This document shows positions 8,334-19,876 of a stretch of DNA of 64,000 nucleotides, one piece after another. This DNA comes from Pseudomonadota bacterium. GTDB lineage: Bacteria > Pseudomonadota > Gammaproteobacteria > Burkholderiales > Thiobacillaceae. The position numbers and the translations under genes were made by a program. The notes under the pieces were generated by a model. It did no database searches. It saw nothing but the letters and a program-made list of their open reading frames with translations, and was not told where the DNA came from. The DNA lies in the NCBI GenBank assembly GCA_021811235.1, contig JAJZPG010000006.1:62001-126000 (forward strand), read 5' to 3'. The first letter of the stretch is position 1, and every line of letters starts with the position of its first letter.

Positions 8334-9638
8334 ATGTTCCCCACCCTCGTTTCCCGGCAGGCCGCCGCTTCGGCCGCCCTGCTGATCCTGGCCGCCGCAC
8401 CGGCCTGGGCCGATGACCGTCATGACCGCGACGATCATCGCGGATCCGTCCGCAACGCCCACAGCGTCCAGCTGGGCCCGCGCCCCTATTTCCTCGTCGA
8501 GGACATGCAGGACGGCGCGCTCAAGCGCACGCTGCAGCAATGCGCCAACGGACCGTTCCGCAAGCGCGACTTCTCGATCGGCCACCGCGGCGCGGCCTTG
8601 CAGTTCCCCGAGCACACGCAGGAATCCTACGAAGCCGCAGCCCGCATGGGCGCCGGCATCGTCGAGTGCGACGTGACCTTCACCAAGGACAAGGAACTGG
8701 TGTGCCGCCACGCGCAGAACGATCTGCACACCACCACCAACATCCTCGCCACCCCGCTGGCCGCGAAATGCACCAAGCCGTTCACGCCCGCAGTCTTCGA
8801 CGCCAACGGCGCCCTGGTGACGCCGGCGTCGGCCGAATGCCGCACCAGCGACATCACGCTGGCCGAGTTCAAGACGCTGCGCGGCAAGATGGATGCCTCG
8901 AATCCCCGTGCGCGCACGGTGGCCGAGTACCTGGGCGGCACCGCCAACTTCCGCACCGACCTCTACGCCGGCCCCAGCAGCGGCACGCTCATGACCCACA
9001 AGGAGAGCATTGCGCTGTTCAAGAAGCTGGGCGTGAAGATGACCCCCGAGCTGAAGGGCGCCAGCGTGTCCATGCCGTATGACAGCGATGGCGACGGCGT
9101 CGGCGACTACTCGCAGGAAGACTACGCGCAGCAGATGATCGACGAGTACAAGGCCATGGGCGTGCGCGCCAAAGACGTGTGGGCGCAGTCCTTCGACATC
9201 CGCGACATCCGCTACTGGATCGCCAACGAACCCGCGTTCGGCAAGCAGGCGGTCTACCTCGACGATGCCGAGACGCCCGCCGACCTGCCCAACGCCGCCG
9301 AACTGCAAAGCTACAAGGACGAAGGCATCAACGTCGTCGCGCCGCCGCTGTTCGCGCTGCTCGACGTCGACGGCAACGGCAAGATCGTCCCCTCGGCCTA
9401 TGCGCAGGACGCCAAGTCCGCCGGCCTCGGCATCATCACCTGGACGCTGGAGCGCTCGGGCATCCTGGCCGACGGCAACAACGGGTTCTACTACCAGACC
9501 ATCGATTCGGCGATCAAGCGTGAAGGCGACGCGATGACCGTGCTCGACGTGCTGGCGAAGGATGTCGGCATCCTCGGCATCTTCAGCGATTGGCCCGCCA
9601 CGGTGAGCTACTACGCCAACTGCATGAACCTGAAATAA
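8334..9638 (+). CDS. Secreted glycerophosphodiester phosphodiesterase (GlpQ-like)
   Basis: A 434-residue enzyme that hydrolyses glycerophosphodiesters to glycerol-3-phosphate and an alcohol, probably in the periplasm. It has a signal peptide (1-26, APAWA|DD), then a His/Asp-rich stretch. The GDPD TIM-barrel starts at about residue 80, with the catalytic motif [17 protein letters not shown] and [19 protein letters not shown] supplying the HR, E/D and H metal and acid-base residues. AGGAG at 8324-8328 sets the start. The ~130-residue insertion with a calcium-loop-like [11 protein letters not shown] suggests Ca2+ dependence. It stands alone and ends in a strong bidirectional terminator. Confidence 0.88.
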   Translation: MFPTLVSRQAAASAALLILAAAPAWADDRHDRDDHRGSVRNAHSVQLGPRPYFLVEDMQDGALKRTLQQCANGPFRKRDFSIGHRGAALQFPEHTQESYEAAARMGAGIVECDVTFTKDKELVCRHAQNDLHTTTNILATPLAAKCTKPFTPAVFDANGALVTPASAECRTSDITLAEFKTLRGKMDASNPRARTVAEYLGGTANFRTDLYAGPSSGTLMTHKESIALFKKLGVKMTPELKGASVSMPYDSDGDGVGDYSQEDYAQQMIDEYKAMGVRAKDVWAQSFDIRDIRYWIANEPAFGKQAVYLDDAETPADLPNAAELQSYKDEGINVVAPPLFALLDVDGNGKIVPSAYAQDAKSAGLGIITWTLERSGILADGNNGFYYQTIDSAIKREGDAMTVLDVLAKDVGILGIFSDWPATVSYYANCMNLK

Positions 9639-9680
9639 GCCCCACGCACGCAACCTCCGGACGAGGCATCCGCTTCGTCC

Positions 9681-9716
9681 AAAACAAACCGGCCGCAATC
9701 GCGGCCGGTTTGTTTT
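9681..9716. terminator. Bidirectional terminator between the GDPD gene and uppP
   Basis: A perfect 16-bp stem with a 4-nt loop, flanked by A-rich and T-rich ends on both strands. It serves the converging GDPD and uppP genes. Confidence 0.92.
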
Positions 9717-9734
9717 GCATCCTCGAACCCGCGC

Positions 9735-10565
9735 TCAGTGCGTGATTCCCCAATCGATCAGTCCGCTATAGGCGGTCGCCAGCACCACGCCGCCGAACAC
9801 GATGCGGTACCAGGCGAACAGCGTGTAGTCGTGGCGGCTGACGAACTTGATCAGCGTGCGCACCGCGAGCAGCGCGCTGGCGAACGAGGCGGCACCGCCG
9901 ATGGCGAACAAGGGAATGTCGCCGGCGTCGAACAGGTGCCAGTTCTTGTAGAGGTCGTACGCGGTGGCGGCGCACATGGTGGGAATGGCGAGGAAGAACG
10001 AGAACTCCGCCGCTGCCTTGCGCGACAGCCCGAGGAACAGGCCGCCGATGATGGTCGCACCCGAGCGCGAGGTGCCGGGCACCATCGCCAGCGCCTGCGC
10101 GAAGCCCACCGCCAGCGCGCGGCGCCAGCTGAGGTCGTCGACCGTCGGCGTGCTGATCACATGCTTGCGGCGTTCCGCCCACAGGATCAGCACGCCGCCG
10201 ATCACCAGTGCGGACGCCACCACGATGGGATTGAACAGATAAGCCTTGATCTCCTTGTAGAACAGGAAGCCCAGCACCGCCGCCGGTAGGAAACCCGCCA
10301 TCAGGTTGATCGCCAGCCGCCGCGACGCCGGCTCGGTGGTGAGCGTCGTCGCCACGTGACCGAGCCTGGCGCGGTATTCGAACACCACCGCCAAGATCGC
10401 CGCCAGCTGGATCGCGATCATGAACACCTTGGCCTTCTCGCCGTTGAAACCGAGCAGCTGCCCCGCGAGGATCAGGTGGCCGGTGCTGGAGATCGGCAGG
10501 AATTCGGTGAAGCCCTCGACGAAGCCGAGGATGAGGGCGTGCAGGATCTGGGTCGGGTCGGCCAT
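9735..10565 (-). CDS. uppP: Undecaprenyl-diphosphatase (UppP/BacA)
   Basis: A 276-residue inner-membrane phosphatase that recycles undecaprenyl pyrophosphate for peptidoglycan, LPS and O-antigen carrier lipid. Overexpression gives bacitracin resistance in related bacteria. It has about eight transmembrane helices and both catalytic signatures: [14 protein letters not shown] (residues ~16-29, catalytic Glu and His) and [10 protein letters not shown] (~160-169, phosphate-binding Ser/Arg). The length is typical. The terminator of the upstream diguanylate cyclase gene separates the two, so uppP has its own promoter in the ~90-bp gap. Confidence 0.95.
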   Translation of the reverse strand: MADPTQILHALILGFVEGFTEFLPISSTGHLILAGQLLGFNGEKAKVFMIAIQLAAILAVVFEYRARLGHVATTLTTEPASRRLAINLMAGFLPAAVLGFLFYKEIKAYLFNPIVVASALVIGGVLILWAERRKHVISTPTVDDLSWRRALAVGFAQALAMVPGTSRSGATIIGGLFLGLSRKAAAEFSFFLAIPTMCAATAYDLYKNWHLFDAGDIPLFAIGGAASFASALLAVRTLIKFVSRHDYTLFAWYRIVFGGVVLATAYSGLIDWGITH

Positions 10566-10582
10566 GGGAACGGTTCGGGCAT

Positions 10583-10610
10583 AAAAAAGGCGCGCCCACG
10601 CGGCGCGCCT
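10583..10610 (-). terminator. Terminator of the diguanylate cyclase gene
   Basis: Read on the minus strand: stem AGGCGCGCC/GGCGCGCCT with a 5-nt loop, then a run of T. It sits between the end of the GGDEF gene and the start of uppP. Confidence 0.88.
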
Positions 10611-10656
10611 GCGGATTATACGCGGGGCGGTTTGCGCCCTTTCGCGCGCCGCCGCA

Positions 10657-12384
10657 TCAGGCGGCCGCGCGGTGGCCGCGCAGGCAGCCGGTCACCCGGT
10701 TGCGGCCCTGCTGCTTGGACTGGAACAGGCATTCGTCGGCGGACGCGATCAGCGCATCCAGCGTGGGATGATGGTCTTCCCGCTGGGCGACCCCGACGCT
10801 CGCGGTCATGGCCGTTGCCCCGCCATCGCACGGCACGCGCACGCCGGCGATCGCCGCGCGCAGCCGCTCCGCCAGCGCAATCGCCTCGTGCAGGCTGGTC
10901 TCGGGCAGGAACACGATGAACTCCTCGCCGCCCCAGCGGGCCAGCACGTCGCCCTGGCGGACGGACTGTTTGAGCACGCCGGCGAGCGCCTTCAGCACCG
11001 CATCGCCGTGGGCGTGGCCGTGGGTGTCGTTGATCTTCTTGAAGAGGTCGATGTCGAGCAGCATGACCGAGGCGTCGTGCGCGTGGCGAATCCCGTTGCT
11101 CCACAGCGGCGCGGTCATGTCGTAGAACGCACGCCGGTTGTTCAGGCCGGTCAGCGGATCGAGCTGCGCCAGCTGCTCCGCGCGCAGCCGCTGTTCCTGG
11201 CCGACGCGGAACTGGTAGCCCAGGGCGAGGGCGAGCAGCGTGGCGTCGGCCAGCATGCCGAGCTCCACCGCGCGGAAGGTCCAGCTGGTGTGCGGGATGA
11301 AGCCCCAGGTGGACAGCGTCGTCAGCACCGCCCCCACCATGGCGGTGAAGGCTGCGATGAGGAAATACCGGGCCGGCTTCTGGCCGGCGTAGACCGAGAT
11401 GACGCCCACCAGCAGCATGAGGAAGGTAAACAGGAAGGCGAAGCTGAAGGCCGCCAGCAGCGCAAATTTCTGGCTGCCCGCGAGGATGGTGGCGGCCAGC
11501 AGGATGCCGAAGGTCGCGCAAAAGGCGATGACGGCCTTGCGCACGCGCGGGAAATACACGCGCAGATCGAGGAAGCGGGTGGCAAACACCAGGCCGCTGA
11601 CGCCGAACAGGATCATCAGGATGGGGTTGGACCACTGCTGCCAGTTGGGCGAGCCGGGCCATAGCCAGGCGTAGCCGTGGCCGGTGTAGGCGATGTTCAT
11701 GGCCAGGAACGCCGCCAGATAGAAGGCGTAGAACAGGTAGCGCGAACTGCGCAGGCTAAGGTAAAGAATCGCGTTGTAGGCCATCAGCGCGAGCAGGAAA
11801 CCGTAGACCACGCCGTAGCTCATCTCCTGCTGCGTCTGCCGGGGGTGGGCCGCTTCCGGGCTTTGCAGGTAGATGGGCACGACCATGGGGTCGGGCGTCT
11901 CGACGCGGATCAGCACCTCGCTGATGCCGGGTGCGAAGGCCTGGTCGAACTGGAAGTAGCGGCTCGCGACCTCGCGCTGTGCAAACGGCAGCCGGTCGCC
12001 GGCACGGTGGGTCGCGACCAGCCGGCCCTGCTGCAGGACGTAGACGTCGACATGGTCGAGCCAGGCGGTCTCGACGGACAAGCGCCGCTGGACGGCCGCC
12101 GCGGACGGGTTGTCGACCGCGAAATGGATCCACACCGGTTTCGCGCCGATGCCGAAATTGAGCACCGGACTGTCGCCCGGCGAGAATTGCCCGGCGCGCA
12201 GGGCCGCCAGCGCGGCGGGCCAGTCGAGCCAGCCCTGCCGTTCCTGCAGGAAGCTGGTGGAGCGGCCGATCGCGGAGGAGTGCTCGACCGCAGTCGACAG
12301 CGTCGCCGCCGCCGCCAGCGACGCCCAGCACAAGGCCAGCATGGCGGCCAGGCGGAAAACCAGTCTCAGAAGCGCAGCGTGCAT
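10657..12384 (-). CDS. 7TM-DISM diguanylate cyclase (GGDEF)
   Basis: A 575-residue membrane signalling enzyme. It has a signal peptide (1-26), a periplasmic 7TMR-DISMED2-type beta-sandwich (about 35-180: [45 protein letters not shown]), seven transmembrane helices (~190-395) and a C-terminal GGDEF domain (~410-570). The active site is [12 protein letters not shown], a functional GGEEF variant, so it should make c-di-GMP from two GTP. The sensory domain probably binds a periplasmic carbohydrate or similar ligand (family inference). No obvious RxxD inhibitory site lies five residues before GGEEF. It stands alone downstream of thiC. Confidence 0.92.
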   Translation of the reverse strand: MHAALLRLVFRLAAMLALCWASLAAAATLSTAVEHSSAIGRSTSFLQERQGWLDWPAALAALRAGQFSPGDSPVLNFGIGAKPVWIHFAVDNPSAAAVQRRLSVETAWLDHVDVYVLQQGRLVATHRAGDRLPFAQREVASRYFQFDQAFAPGISEVLIRVETPDPMVVPIYLQSPEAAHPRQTQQEMSYGVVYGFLLALMAYNAILYLSLRSSRYLFYAFYLAAFLAMNIAYTGHGYAWLWPGSPNWQQWSNPILMILFGVSGLVFATRFLDLRVYFPRVRKAVIAFCATFGILLAATILAGSQKFALLAAFSFAFLFTFLMLLVGVISVYAGQKPARYFLIAAFTAMVGAVLTTLSTWGFIPHTSWTFRAVELGMLADATLLALALGYQFRVGQEQRLRAEQLAQLDPLTGLNNRRAFYDMTAPLWSNGIRHAHDASVMLLDIDLFKKINDTHGHAHGDAVLKALAGVLKQSVRQGDVLARWGGEEFIVFLPETSLHEAIALAERLRAAIAGVRVPCDGGATAMTASVGVAQREDHHPTLDALIASADECLFQSKQQGRNRVTGCLRGHRAAA

Positions 12385-12400
12385 CGGCGGCGGGGCGGGA

Positions 12401-14562
<2,162 letters not shown>

Positions 14563-14640
14563 AGCGGCTCAAGGTAGCGGAAATGTGGAATAATTGCAAG
14601 GCAAGACCCCGTCTAACTTATTGATATTCAAGGGCACCGC

Positions 14641-15294
14641 ATGGACATCGAGCAGGCGCGCTACAACATGGTGGAGCAGCAGATCCGTCCCTGGGATGTG
14701 CTGGATCAGGACGTGCTCGATCTCCTGTTCAAGGTGCGCCGCGAGGACTTCGTGCCGCAGGCGCATCGCGCGCTGGCCTTCGTCGACATGGAAATCCCGC
14801 TCGGCCACGGCCAGGCGATGTGGACGCCCAAGCTCGAAGCGCGCGTGATCCAGGAACTCGCGATCCGCCCGACCGACCGCGTGCTGGAGATCGGCACCGG
14901 CAGCGGCTACCTCACCGCGCTGCTCGCCACCCAGGCCGCCGAAGTCGTCTCGGTCGACATCGTCCCCGAATTCACCGCCGCGGCGGCGCAGACATTGCGC
15001 GCCCACGGCCTCGAGAACATCACCCTGCACACCGCCGACGCCGCCCGCGACTGGGCCGACGAGGCCGGCTTCGACGTGATCGTCCTCACCGGCTCGACCC
15101 CGCTGCTGCCGGACGCCTTGCGCCGCCGCCTGCGGGTCGGCGGGCGCCTCTTCGCCGTGGTCGGCGAGCCGCCGGTGATGCAGGCGCAGCTCATCACCTG
15201 CACCGCGCCCGGCGCCACCCGCAGCGTCACCCTGTTCGAAACCTGCGTCGCGCCGCTGGTCAACGCCGCGCAGCCCGCCGCCTTCGTGTTCTGA
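14641..15294 (+). CDS. pcm: Protein-L-isoaspartate O-methyltransferase
   Basis: A 217-residue SAM-dependent enzyme that repairs isoaspartyl damage in proteins. Features in order: RYNMVEQQIRPWDVLD, VRREDFVP (25-40), PLGHGQAMWTPKLEARVIQEL (isoaspartate pocket) and SAM motif I VLEIGTGSGYLTALLA (80-95). Motif II is VVSVDI and the post-motif is FDVIVLTGS. The usual motif GQxxSxP is altered to GQAMWTPK, as in a common betaproteobacterial subgroup. The stop overlaps the rhodanese start (TGATG). Divergent from thiC. Confidence 0.9.
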   Translation: MDIEQARYNMVEQQIRPWDVLDQDVLDLLFKVRREDFVPQAHRALAFVDMEIPLGHGQAMWTPKLEARVIQELAIRPTDRVLEIGTGSGYLTALLATQAAEVVSVDIVPEFTAAAAQTLRAHGLENITLHTADAARDWADEAGFDVIVLTGSTPLLPDALRRRLRVGGRLFAVVGEPPVMQAQLITCTAPGATRSVTLFETCVAPLVNAAQPAAFVF

Positions 15295-15611
15295 TGCGCC
15301 AGTTCCGTCCCAGCGAACTCGCCGCGTACATCGAATCCGGCCATACGCCGGTGCTGCTGGACGTGCGCGAACCGTGGGAATGGAACCTGTGCCGTCTACC
15401 CGGCGCGATCCTGATTCCGATGGGCGAGCTGCCCGCACGTGCGCAGGAATTGAACAAGAACGCCGAAACGGTGGTCATCTGCCATCATGGCGTTCGCAGT
15501 TATCACGCTGCGCGCTATCTTGAAACGCTCGGATTCGATAATGTCGTCAACCTGTCCGGCGGCGTCGCCGCCTGGGCGGACGAAGTCGACCCGGCGATGC
15601 CGCGCTACTGA
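15294..15611 (+). CDS. Single-domain rhodanese-like protein
   Basis: A 105-residue cytoplasmic sulfurtransferase-type domain. Family signatures: VLLDVREPWEWNLCRLPGAILIPM (about 18-41) and the active-site loop VICHHGVRSY, with Cys62 as persulfide-carrying residue. It then has YLETLGFDNVVNLSGGVAAW. The start codon shares bases with the pcm stop. It sits between pcm and tolC in an apparent operon, an arrangement seen in several betaproteobacteria. It may supply thiosulfate:acceptor transfer or simply carry sulfur; the substrate cannot be read from the sequence. Confidence 0.88.
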   Translation: MRQFRPSELAAYIESGHTPVLLDVREPWEWNLCRLPGAILIPMGELPARAQELNKNAETVVICHHGVRSYHAARYLETLGFDNVVNLSGGVAAWADEVDPAMPRY

Positions 15612-15634
15612 ACCAACCTTAGGACTGGACCATC

Positions 15635-16951
15635 ATGCAACTCAAGCCCCTGTTTCTCGCCCTGACGCTGGCCCTGGCCCCCGCCGCCCACGCGGCGAAT
15701 CTGTCCGACGTCTATCGCGACGCCCAGGCCTACGACGCGCAGTACGCGGCTGCCCGCGCCGCGTACCAGGCCGGCCAGGAAAAATCCGTGCAGGGCCGTG
15801 CGGGGCTGCTGCCGCAGGTGAATCTCTCCGGCAACGTGCGCTACAACGAGATCGAATCCAGCCTGCCCGGCGGCGACGCCGACTACGATTCCAACGGCGC
15901 CGCCCTCACCGCCTCGCAGCCGCTGTTCCGCATGCAGAACATCGTGCAGTACGCGCAATCGAAAAACCAGGTGAAGATCGCCGAGATGCAGTTCAAGGTC
16001 GCCGAGCAGGACCTGATCCTGCGCGTCGCGCAGGCCTACTTCGACGTGCTGCAGTCGCAGGACAACATCGCCTTCATCAACGCGCAGAAGGCCGCGATCA
16101 CCGAACAGCTCGCCGCCGCCAAGCGCAATTTCGAGGTCGGCACCGCCACCATCACCGACACCCACGAAGCGCAGGCGCGCTACGACCTTGCGGTGGCGCA
16201 GGAAATCGCCGAGCAGAACAGCCTCAACATCCGCCTGCGCGCGCTCGAGAAACTCGTCGGCAAGCCGGCCGGCGCGCTCGACGCGCTGGCCGAACCGGCG
16301 CAGTTCAAGGCCGAATCCGGCAACATCGACGAGTGGGCGAACCGCGCCGCCGACGGCAACCTGCAGGCCGAGATCCAGCGCCTGTCCAAGGCTATCGCCG
16401 ACCAGGAAGTCGAACGCAACCGCGCCGGCCACTACCCCACGCTCGACGCCGTCGCCGGCTACACCATCAATAACGGCCAGAACTTCGGCACTACCCAGGT
16501 CGACACCAAGACCGCCAGCGTCGGCCTCGAACTCAACCTGCCGATCTACCAGGGCGGCCTGACCAACTCGCGCGTGCGCGAAGCCGTCGCCAACCAGGAA
16601 AAGGCGCGCCAGGACCTCGAGAACGCCACCCGCGAAGCCAGCCTGCAGGCACGCCAGGCCTGGCTCAACGTCAACAGCGGCGCCGCCCGCGTGCGTGCGC
16701 TGGAACAGGCGCTCACCTCCACCCGGGCCCAGCTCGATTCCACCAAGCTCGGCCTCGACGTGGGCGTGCGCACCAGCCTCGACGTGCTCGACGCCGAGCA
16801 GCAGGTGCTGTCCGCCCGCCGCGACCTCGCCGGCGCGCGCTATGCCTACCTGCTGTCGGGGCTGTCGCTCAAGGCCGCCATCGGCACCCTCAGCCCGGCC
16901 GACCTTACCGAGATCGACCAGTATCTGAAGCCGGCTGCCGCCGCAGAGTAA
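15635..16951 (+). CDS. tolC: TolC-family outer-membrane efflux/secretion channel
   Basis: A 438-residue outer-membrane channel for type I secretion and tripartite efflux. It has a signal peptide (1-20, AHA|AN). The two OEP repeats cover about 25-210 and 230-430, with the alpha-barrel heptads (AEQDLILRVAQAYFDVLQSQDNI and the matching LENATREASLQARQAWLNVNSG). The second repeat has LDVGVRTSLDVLDAEQQ, the classic TolC motif. It follows the rhodanese gene by 23 bp and no adaptor or pump gene is adjacent, so it probably serves several systems. A hairpin after the gene at 16959-17012 separates it from convergent waaA. Confidence 0.92.
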   Translation: MQLKPLFLALTLALAPAAHAANLSDVYRDAQAYDAQYAAARAAYQAGQEKSVQGRAGLLPQVNLSGNVRYNEIESSLPGGDADYDSNGAALTASQPLFRMQNIVQYAQSKNQVKIAEMQFKVAEQDLILRVAQAYFDVLQSQDNIAFINAQKAAITEQLAAAKRNFEVGTATITDTHEAQARYDLAVAQEIAEQNSLNIRLRALEKLVGKPAGALDALAEPAQFKAESGNIDEWANRAADGNLQAEIQRLSKAIADQEVERNRAGHYPTLDAVAGYTINNGQNFGTTQVDTKTASVGLELNLPIYQGGLTNSRVREAVANQEKARQDLENATREASLQARQAWLNVNSGAARVRALEQALTSTRAQLDSTKLGLDVGVRTSLDVLDAEQQVLSARRDLAGARYAYLLSGLSLKAAIGTLSPADLTEIDQYLKPAAAAE

Positions 16952-16958
16952 GTCCCCC

Positions 16959-17012
16959 TGCCGTCATTGCGCGCCTGGATGGCTTCGCCCCTTGGGGCTC
17001 GCCATGACGGCA
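16959..17012. terminator. Hairpin between convergent tolC and waaA
   Basis: Arms TGCCGTCAT (16959-16967) and ATGACGGCA (17004-17012) enclose a second GC-rich stem (GCCCC/GGGGC). There is no T-run. It is a likely bidirectional transcription end or a repetitive extragenic element. Confidence 0.5.
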
Positions 17013-17065
17013 TCCGCCTGAAAACCTGAAACAGCAGGACTCCAGGCAGCCGCGCAACCCGCACC

Positions 17066-18331
17066 CTAAATGGGTACCAGCCCCGCCACGCGCGCCGCCG
17101 CGCCGCGATGGCGCGCGGCGAACGCCAGGCCGGCCTCGCCCATGCGCGTCCGCACGGCGGCATCGTCCAGCAGCGTCAAGGCTTCCCGCATCAAGCCCGC
17201 CGCATCGTCCACCCGCCGCGCCGCGCCGGCCTCGATCGCCAGCCGCGTCGCTTCCTCGAAATTGAAGGTGTGCGGCCCCACCAGCACCGGCCGCCCCACG
17301 CTCGCCGCCTCGATCAGGTTCTGCCCGCCCAGCGGCACCAGGCTGCCGCCGACGAAGGCGACGTCGCACGCCGCGTAATACGCGAACAGCTCGCCCAGGC
17401 TGTCACCCAGCAGCACGCGCGTATCCGCGTTCAGGCGCGTTCCGTCCAGCGCGCTGCGGCGCTGGACGGTCAGGCCCGCCGCCTCGACCAGCCCTGCCAC
17501 CTCGTCGAAACGCTGCGGATGGCGCGGCACCAGCAACAGCAGCACGCCGGCCGGCGCGGCGTCGGCAAAGGCGCGCAGCAACGGCGCCTCTTCGCCCTCG
17601 CGCGTGCTCGCCGCCAGCAGCACCGGGCGGGCGCCCCACTTCGCTTTCCACGTTGCGCCGCGTTCGAGCAGCTCGGCCGGCGGCGCGATGTCGAACTTGA
17701 GGTTGCCGGTGACGTGCACCGACGACGCGCCCAGTCTGAGCAGGCGCGCGGCATCGGCTTCGCTCTGCGCGGCGACCATTTCGATCTTCTGCAGGCACGC
17801 ACGCGTCAAGGCCGGCAAGCGCGTGTAGCCGAGCGCCGAGCGCTCCGACAGCCGCGCGTTCGCCAGCATCAGCGGCACGCCCGCCCGCGCGGCGGCATGG
17901 ATGAGGTTGGGCCACAACTCGGTTTCCATCAGGATGCCGACGCGCGGTTGGGCACGGCGCAGGAAGCGCCGCATCGCGCCGGCGAAGTCGTACGGCAGGT
18001 AGACGATGTGCGCGTAGCGGCCGTACAGGGATTCCGCGGTGGCGCGCCCGGTCGGCGTCATGCAGCTGAGCAGCAGCGGCACGCCGGGATGCGCGTCGCG
18101 CAGGGCGGCGATCAGCGGCTGCGCCGCGCGCATCTCGCCGACCGACACCGCGTGGATCCACAGCGCGCCCGTCACCGGCACCCGGCCCAGCGCCAGCCGC
18201 TCGCCCCAGTGCCTGAGATAGCCGCGCTCGCGCCGCCCACGCCATAGCAGACGCAGCGGAATCAGCGGCGCGGCCAGCAGCAGGGCCAGGCGGTAGAGCG
18301 TCCAGTCGAGGAAGAGGCGCGGAATGGGCAT
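17066..18331 (-). CDS. waaA: 3-deoxy-D-manno-octulosonic acid (Kdo) transferase
   Basis: A 421-residue inner-membrane-anchored glycosyltransferase that adds Kdo to lipid IVA in LPS assembly. It has an N-terminal hydrophobic anchor (LFLDWTLYRLALLLAAPLIP) and then the Kdo-transferase N domain: WIHAVSVGEMRAAQPLI, SCMTPTGRA (acceptor site) and ILMETELWPNL with the catalytic Glu. The C-terminal GT-B half has LLAASTREGEE, LVPRHPQRF and the CMP-Kdo-binding stretch FVGGSLVPLGGQNLIEA. The ATG at 18331 is the family start; the longer frame to 18376 lacks support. Monocistronic; divergent from the epimerase locus across ~430 bp. Confidence 0.94.
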   Translation of the reverse strand: MPIPRLFLDWTLYRLALLLAAPLIPLRLLWRGRRERGYLRHWGERLALGRVPVTGALWIHAVSVGEMRAAQPLIAALRDAHPGVPLLLSCMTPTGRATAESLYGRYAHIVYLPYDFAGAMRRFLRRAQPRVGILMETELWPNLIHAAARAGVPLMLANARLSERSALGYTRLPALTRACLQKIEMVAAQSEADAARLLRLGASSVHVTGNLKFDIAPPAELLERGATWKAKWGARPVLLAASTREGEEAPLLRAFADAAPAGVLLLLVPRHPQRFDEVAGLVEAAGLTVQRRSALDGTRLNADTRVLLGDSLGELFAYYAACDVAFVGGSLVPLGGQNLIEAASVGRPVLVGPHTFNFEEATRLAIEAGAARRVDDAAGLMREALTLLDDAAVRTRMGEAGLAFAARHRGAAARVAGLVPI

Positions 18332-18512
18332 CGCGGAATTGTAAGGGAAGCTTCGATCCGCTTCGGCTTCGCGCACGGCAGAGCGGAGACAGGGCGCCCT
18401 TCGGGCGCCCGGGGCAGGCTTCGATCGCTCGACAGGCTCGCCGCGAACGAAGCTGCGGGCCGTGCCTCATCGCCACGGCCCGGCGGGCCTTGCACAAGAC
18501 CTCCACCCTGGC

Positions 18513-18538
18513 CCGTTCGGGCTGAGCCTGTCGAAGCC
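18513..18538 (+). repeat. Dispersed 26-bp intergenic repeat, copy A
   Basis: The 26-mer beginning CCGTTCGGGCTGAG and ending CTGTCGAAGCC is identical to the right arm of the inverted repeat at 26848-26941 (read as reverse complement). A degenerate opposite arm lies at about 18418-18456, and a GGGCGCCC hairpin sits nearby. The region 18332-18649 has no gene. Confidence 0.7.
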
Positions 18539-18649
18539 CATCCACGCTCCGGCAACGCCCCCCATTCGAAGCCAAACTGCCGAACCGGCCCGTTCAAATT
18601 CCCCACAAGCAGCAGTGCTAAACTCGACGCCACCTTTGGAGGCCACACA

Positions 18650-18742
18650 ATGAAAATCCTGCTCACCGGCGCCGCCGGTTTTAGTTCCGGCCGTTCGCTT
18701 TGCTCACTTAACTTGCGCGATGCGCAAGTTAGCCTTCTCTGA
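18650..18742 (+). pseudogene. Vestigial duplicate of the epimerase 5' end
   Basis: The ATG at 18650 follows GGAGG (18638-18642) and encodes MKILLTGAAGF, the same first 11 residues as the epimerase start at 18759 (MKVLVTGAAGF) except for two conservative changes. The bases differ at many synonymous positions. The frame then leaves homology (SSGRSLCSLNL) and stops at 18740-18742 after 30 codons. A perfect 9-bp inverted repeat, AACTTGCGC-GAT-GCGCAAGTT (18710-18730), lies inside the divergent part. It looks like the remnant of a replaced or truncated epimerase gene, or a short leader peptide. Confidence 0.6.
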
Positions 18743-18758
18743 AACCGGCGGAGATATC

Positions 18759-19778
18759 ATGAAAGTTCTTGTTACTGGAGCCGCCGGTTTTATCGGCATG
18801 CATGTCGCGCAAATCCTCTTGAAGCGCGGCGACGAGGTCGTCGGCATCGACAACCTCAACGACTACTACGACCCCGCGCTCAAGCTCGCGCGGCTGGAAC
18901 AGCTGAAGCCCTACCCCAACTTCCGCTTCCTCAAGGACGACATCTCCGACCGCATGGTGATGGAGGACCTGTTCGAAAAGGGCCACTTCGACGCCGTCAT
19001 CAACCTCGCCGCGCAGGCCGGCGTGCGCTACTCGCTGAAGAATCCTCATGCGTATGTCCAATCCAACCTGGTCGGCTTCGCCAACCTGCTCGAAGGCTGC
19101 CGTCACCACGGCGTCAAGCACTTCGTCTACGCGAGTTCATCGAGCGTGTACGGCGCCAACACCAAGATCCCGTTCTCGGTGCACGACCCGGTCAACCACC
19201 CGGTGAGCCTGTACGCCGCGAGCAAGAAGGCCAACGAGTTGATGGCGCACACCTACTCGCACCTCTACGGCCTGCCCACCACCGGCCTGCGCTACTTCAC
19301 CGTCTACGGCCCCTGGGGCCGGCCCGACATGTCGCCGTGGCTGTTCACCTCGGCCATCCTGGAAAACCGCACCATCGACGTCTTCAACCACGGCGACATG
19401 ATGCGCGACTTCACCTACATCGACGACATCGCCGACGGCACGGTGAAAGTGCTCGACCGCATCCCGCAGCCCAATCCGAATTTCGACCACAACAACCCCG
19501 ACCCGGCATCGAGCCACGCCCCCTACCGCGTCTACAACATCGGCAACCACACCCCGGTGCAGCTGATGGACTTCATCGGCACCATCGAAGCCGCGCTCGG
19601 CCAAACCGCGAAAAAGAACTTCCTGCCGATGCAGGACGGCGACGTGCAGGCGACCTATGCGGACGTTGACGACCTGATCCGCGACACCGGCTTCAAGCCG
19701 GCGACGACGCTGGAGTATGGGATCGGGAAGTGGGTGGAGTGGTATCGGGGGTATATATCCGGGGACAAGGGGAGGTAA
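18759..19778 (+). CDS. UDP-glucuronate 4-epimerase-type NAD-dependent sugar epimerase
   Basis: A 339-residue extended SDR. The Rossmann NAD site is GAAGFIGMHVA (7-17), then GIDNLNDYYDP, the hallmark of CapI/LspL UDP-GlcA 4-epimerases. The catalytic set is S/T at YASSSSVYG and Y-x3-K in YAASKKANE. The substrate-side motif GLRYFTVYGPWGRPDMSPWLF is also present. It should interconvert UDP-glucuronate and UDP-galacturonate for LPS or capsule. The start is set by GGAGA just before ATG 18759. The 5' end exists twice: a vestigial copy lies 109 bp upstream. A long palindrome follows the stop. No other polysaccharide gene is adjacent except waaA. Confidence 0.9.
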   Translation: MKVLVTGAAGFIGMHVAQILLKRGDEVVGIDNLNDYYDPALKLARLEQLKPYPNFRFLKDDISDRMVMEDLFEKGHFDAVINLAAQAGVRYSLKNPHAYVQSNLVGFANLLEGCRHHGVKHFVYASSSSVYGANTKIPFSVHDPVNHPVSLYAASKKANELMAHTYSHLYGLPTTGLRYFTVYGPWGRPDMSPWLFTSAILENRTIDVFNHGDMMRDFTYIDDIADGTVKVLDRIPQPNPNFDHNNPDPASSHAPYRVYNIGNHTPVQLMDFIGTIEAALGQTAKKNFLPMQDGDVQATYADVDDLIRDTGFKPATTLEYGIGKWVEWYRGYISGDKGR

Positions 19779-19782
19779 TCGC

Positions 19783-19810
19783 GTCTGAGCTAACCCGGGT
19801 TAGCTCAGAC
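19783..19810. repeat. 28-bp perfect palindrome after the epimerase gene
   Basis: The arm GTCTGAGCTAACCC is followed directly by its exact reverse complement, five bases after the epimerase stop. A T-rich stretch (CCCTTTTAATCTTTT) follows, so it may act as a terminator. The perfect symmetry without a spacer also suits a protein-binding or recombination site. Confidence 0.7.
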
Positions 19811-19876
19811 TGACCCTTTTAATCTTTTGTTCACTTTATTGCTGGGCGTTGTTAACTCCAAAAAGGATTCGTTCTG

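Noticed and set aside
6224-9698. Long minus-strand frames over regBA and the GDPD gene
   Set aside because: High-GC shadow frames with no family motif opposite genuine, motif-rich genes.
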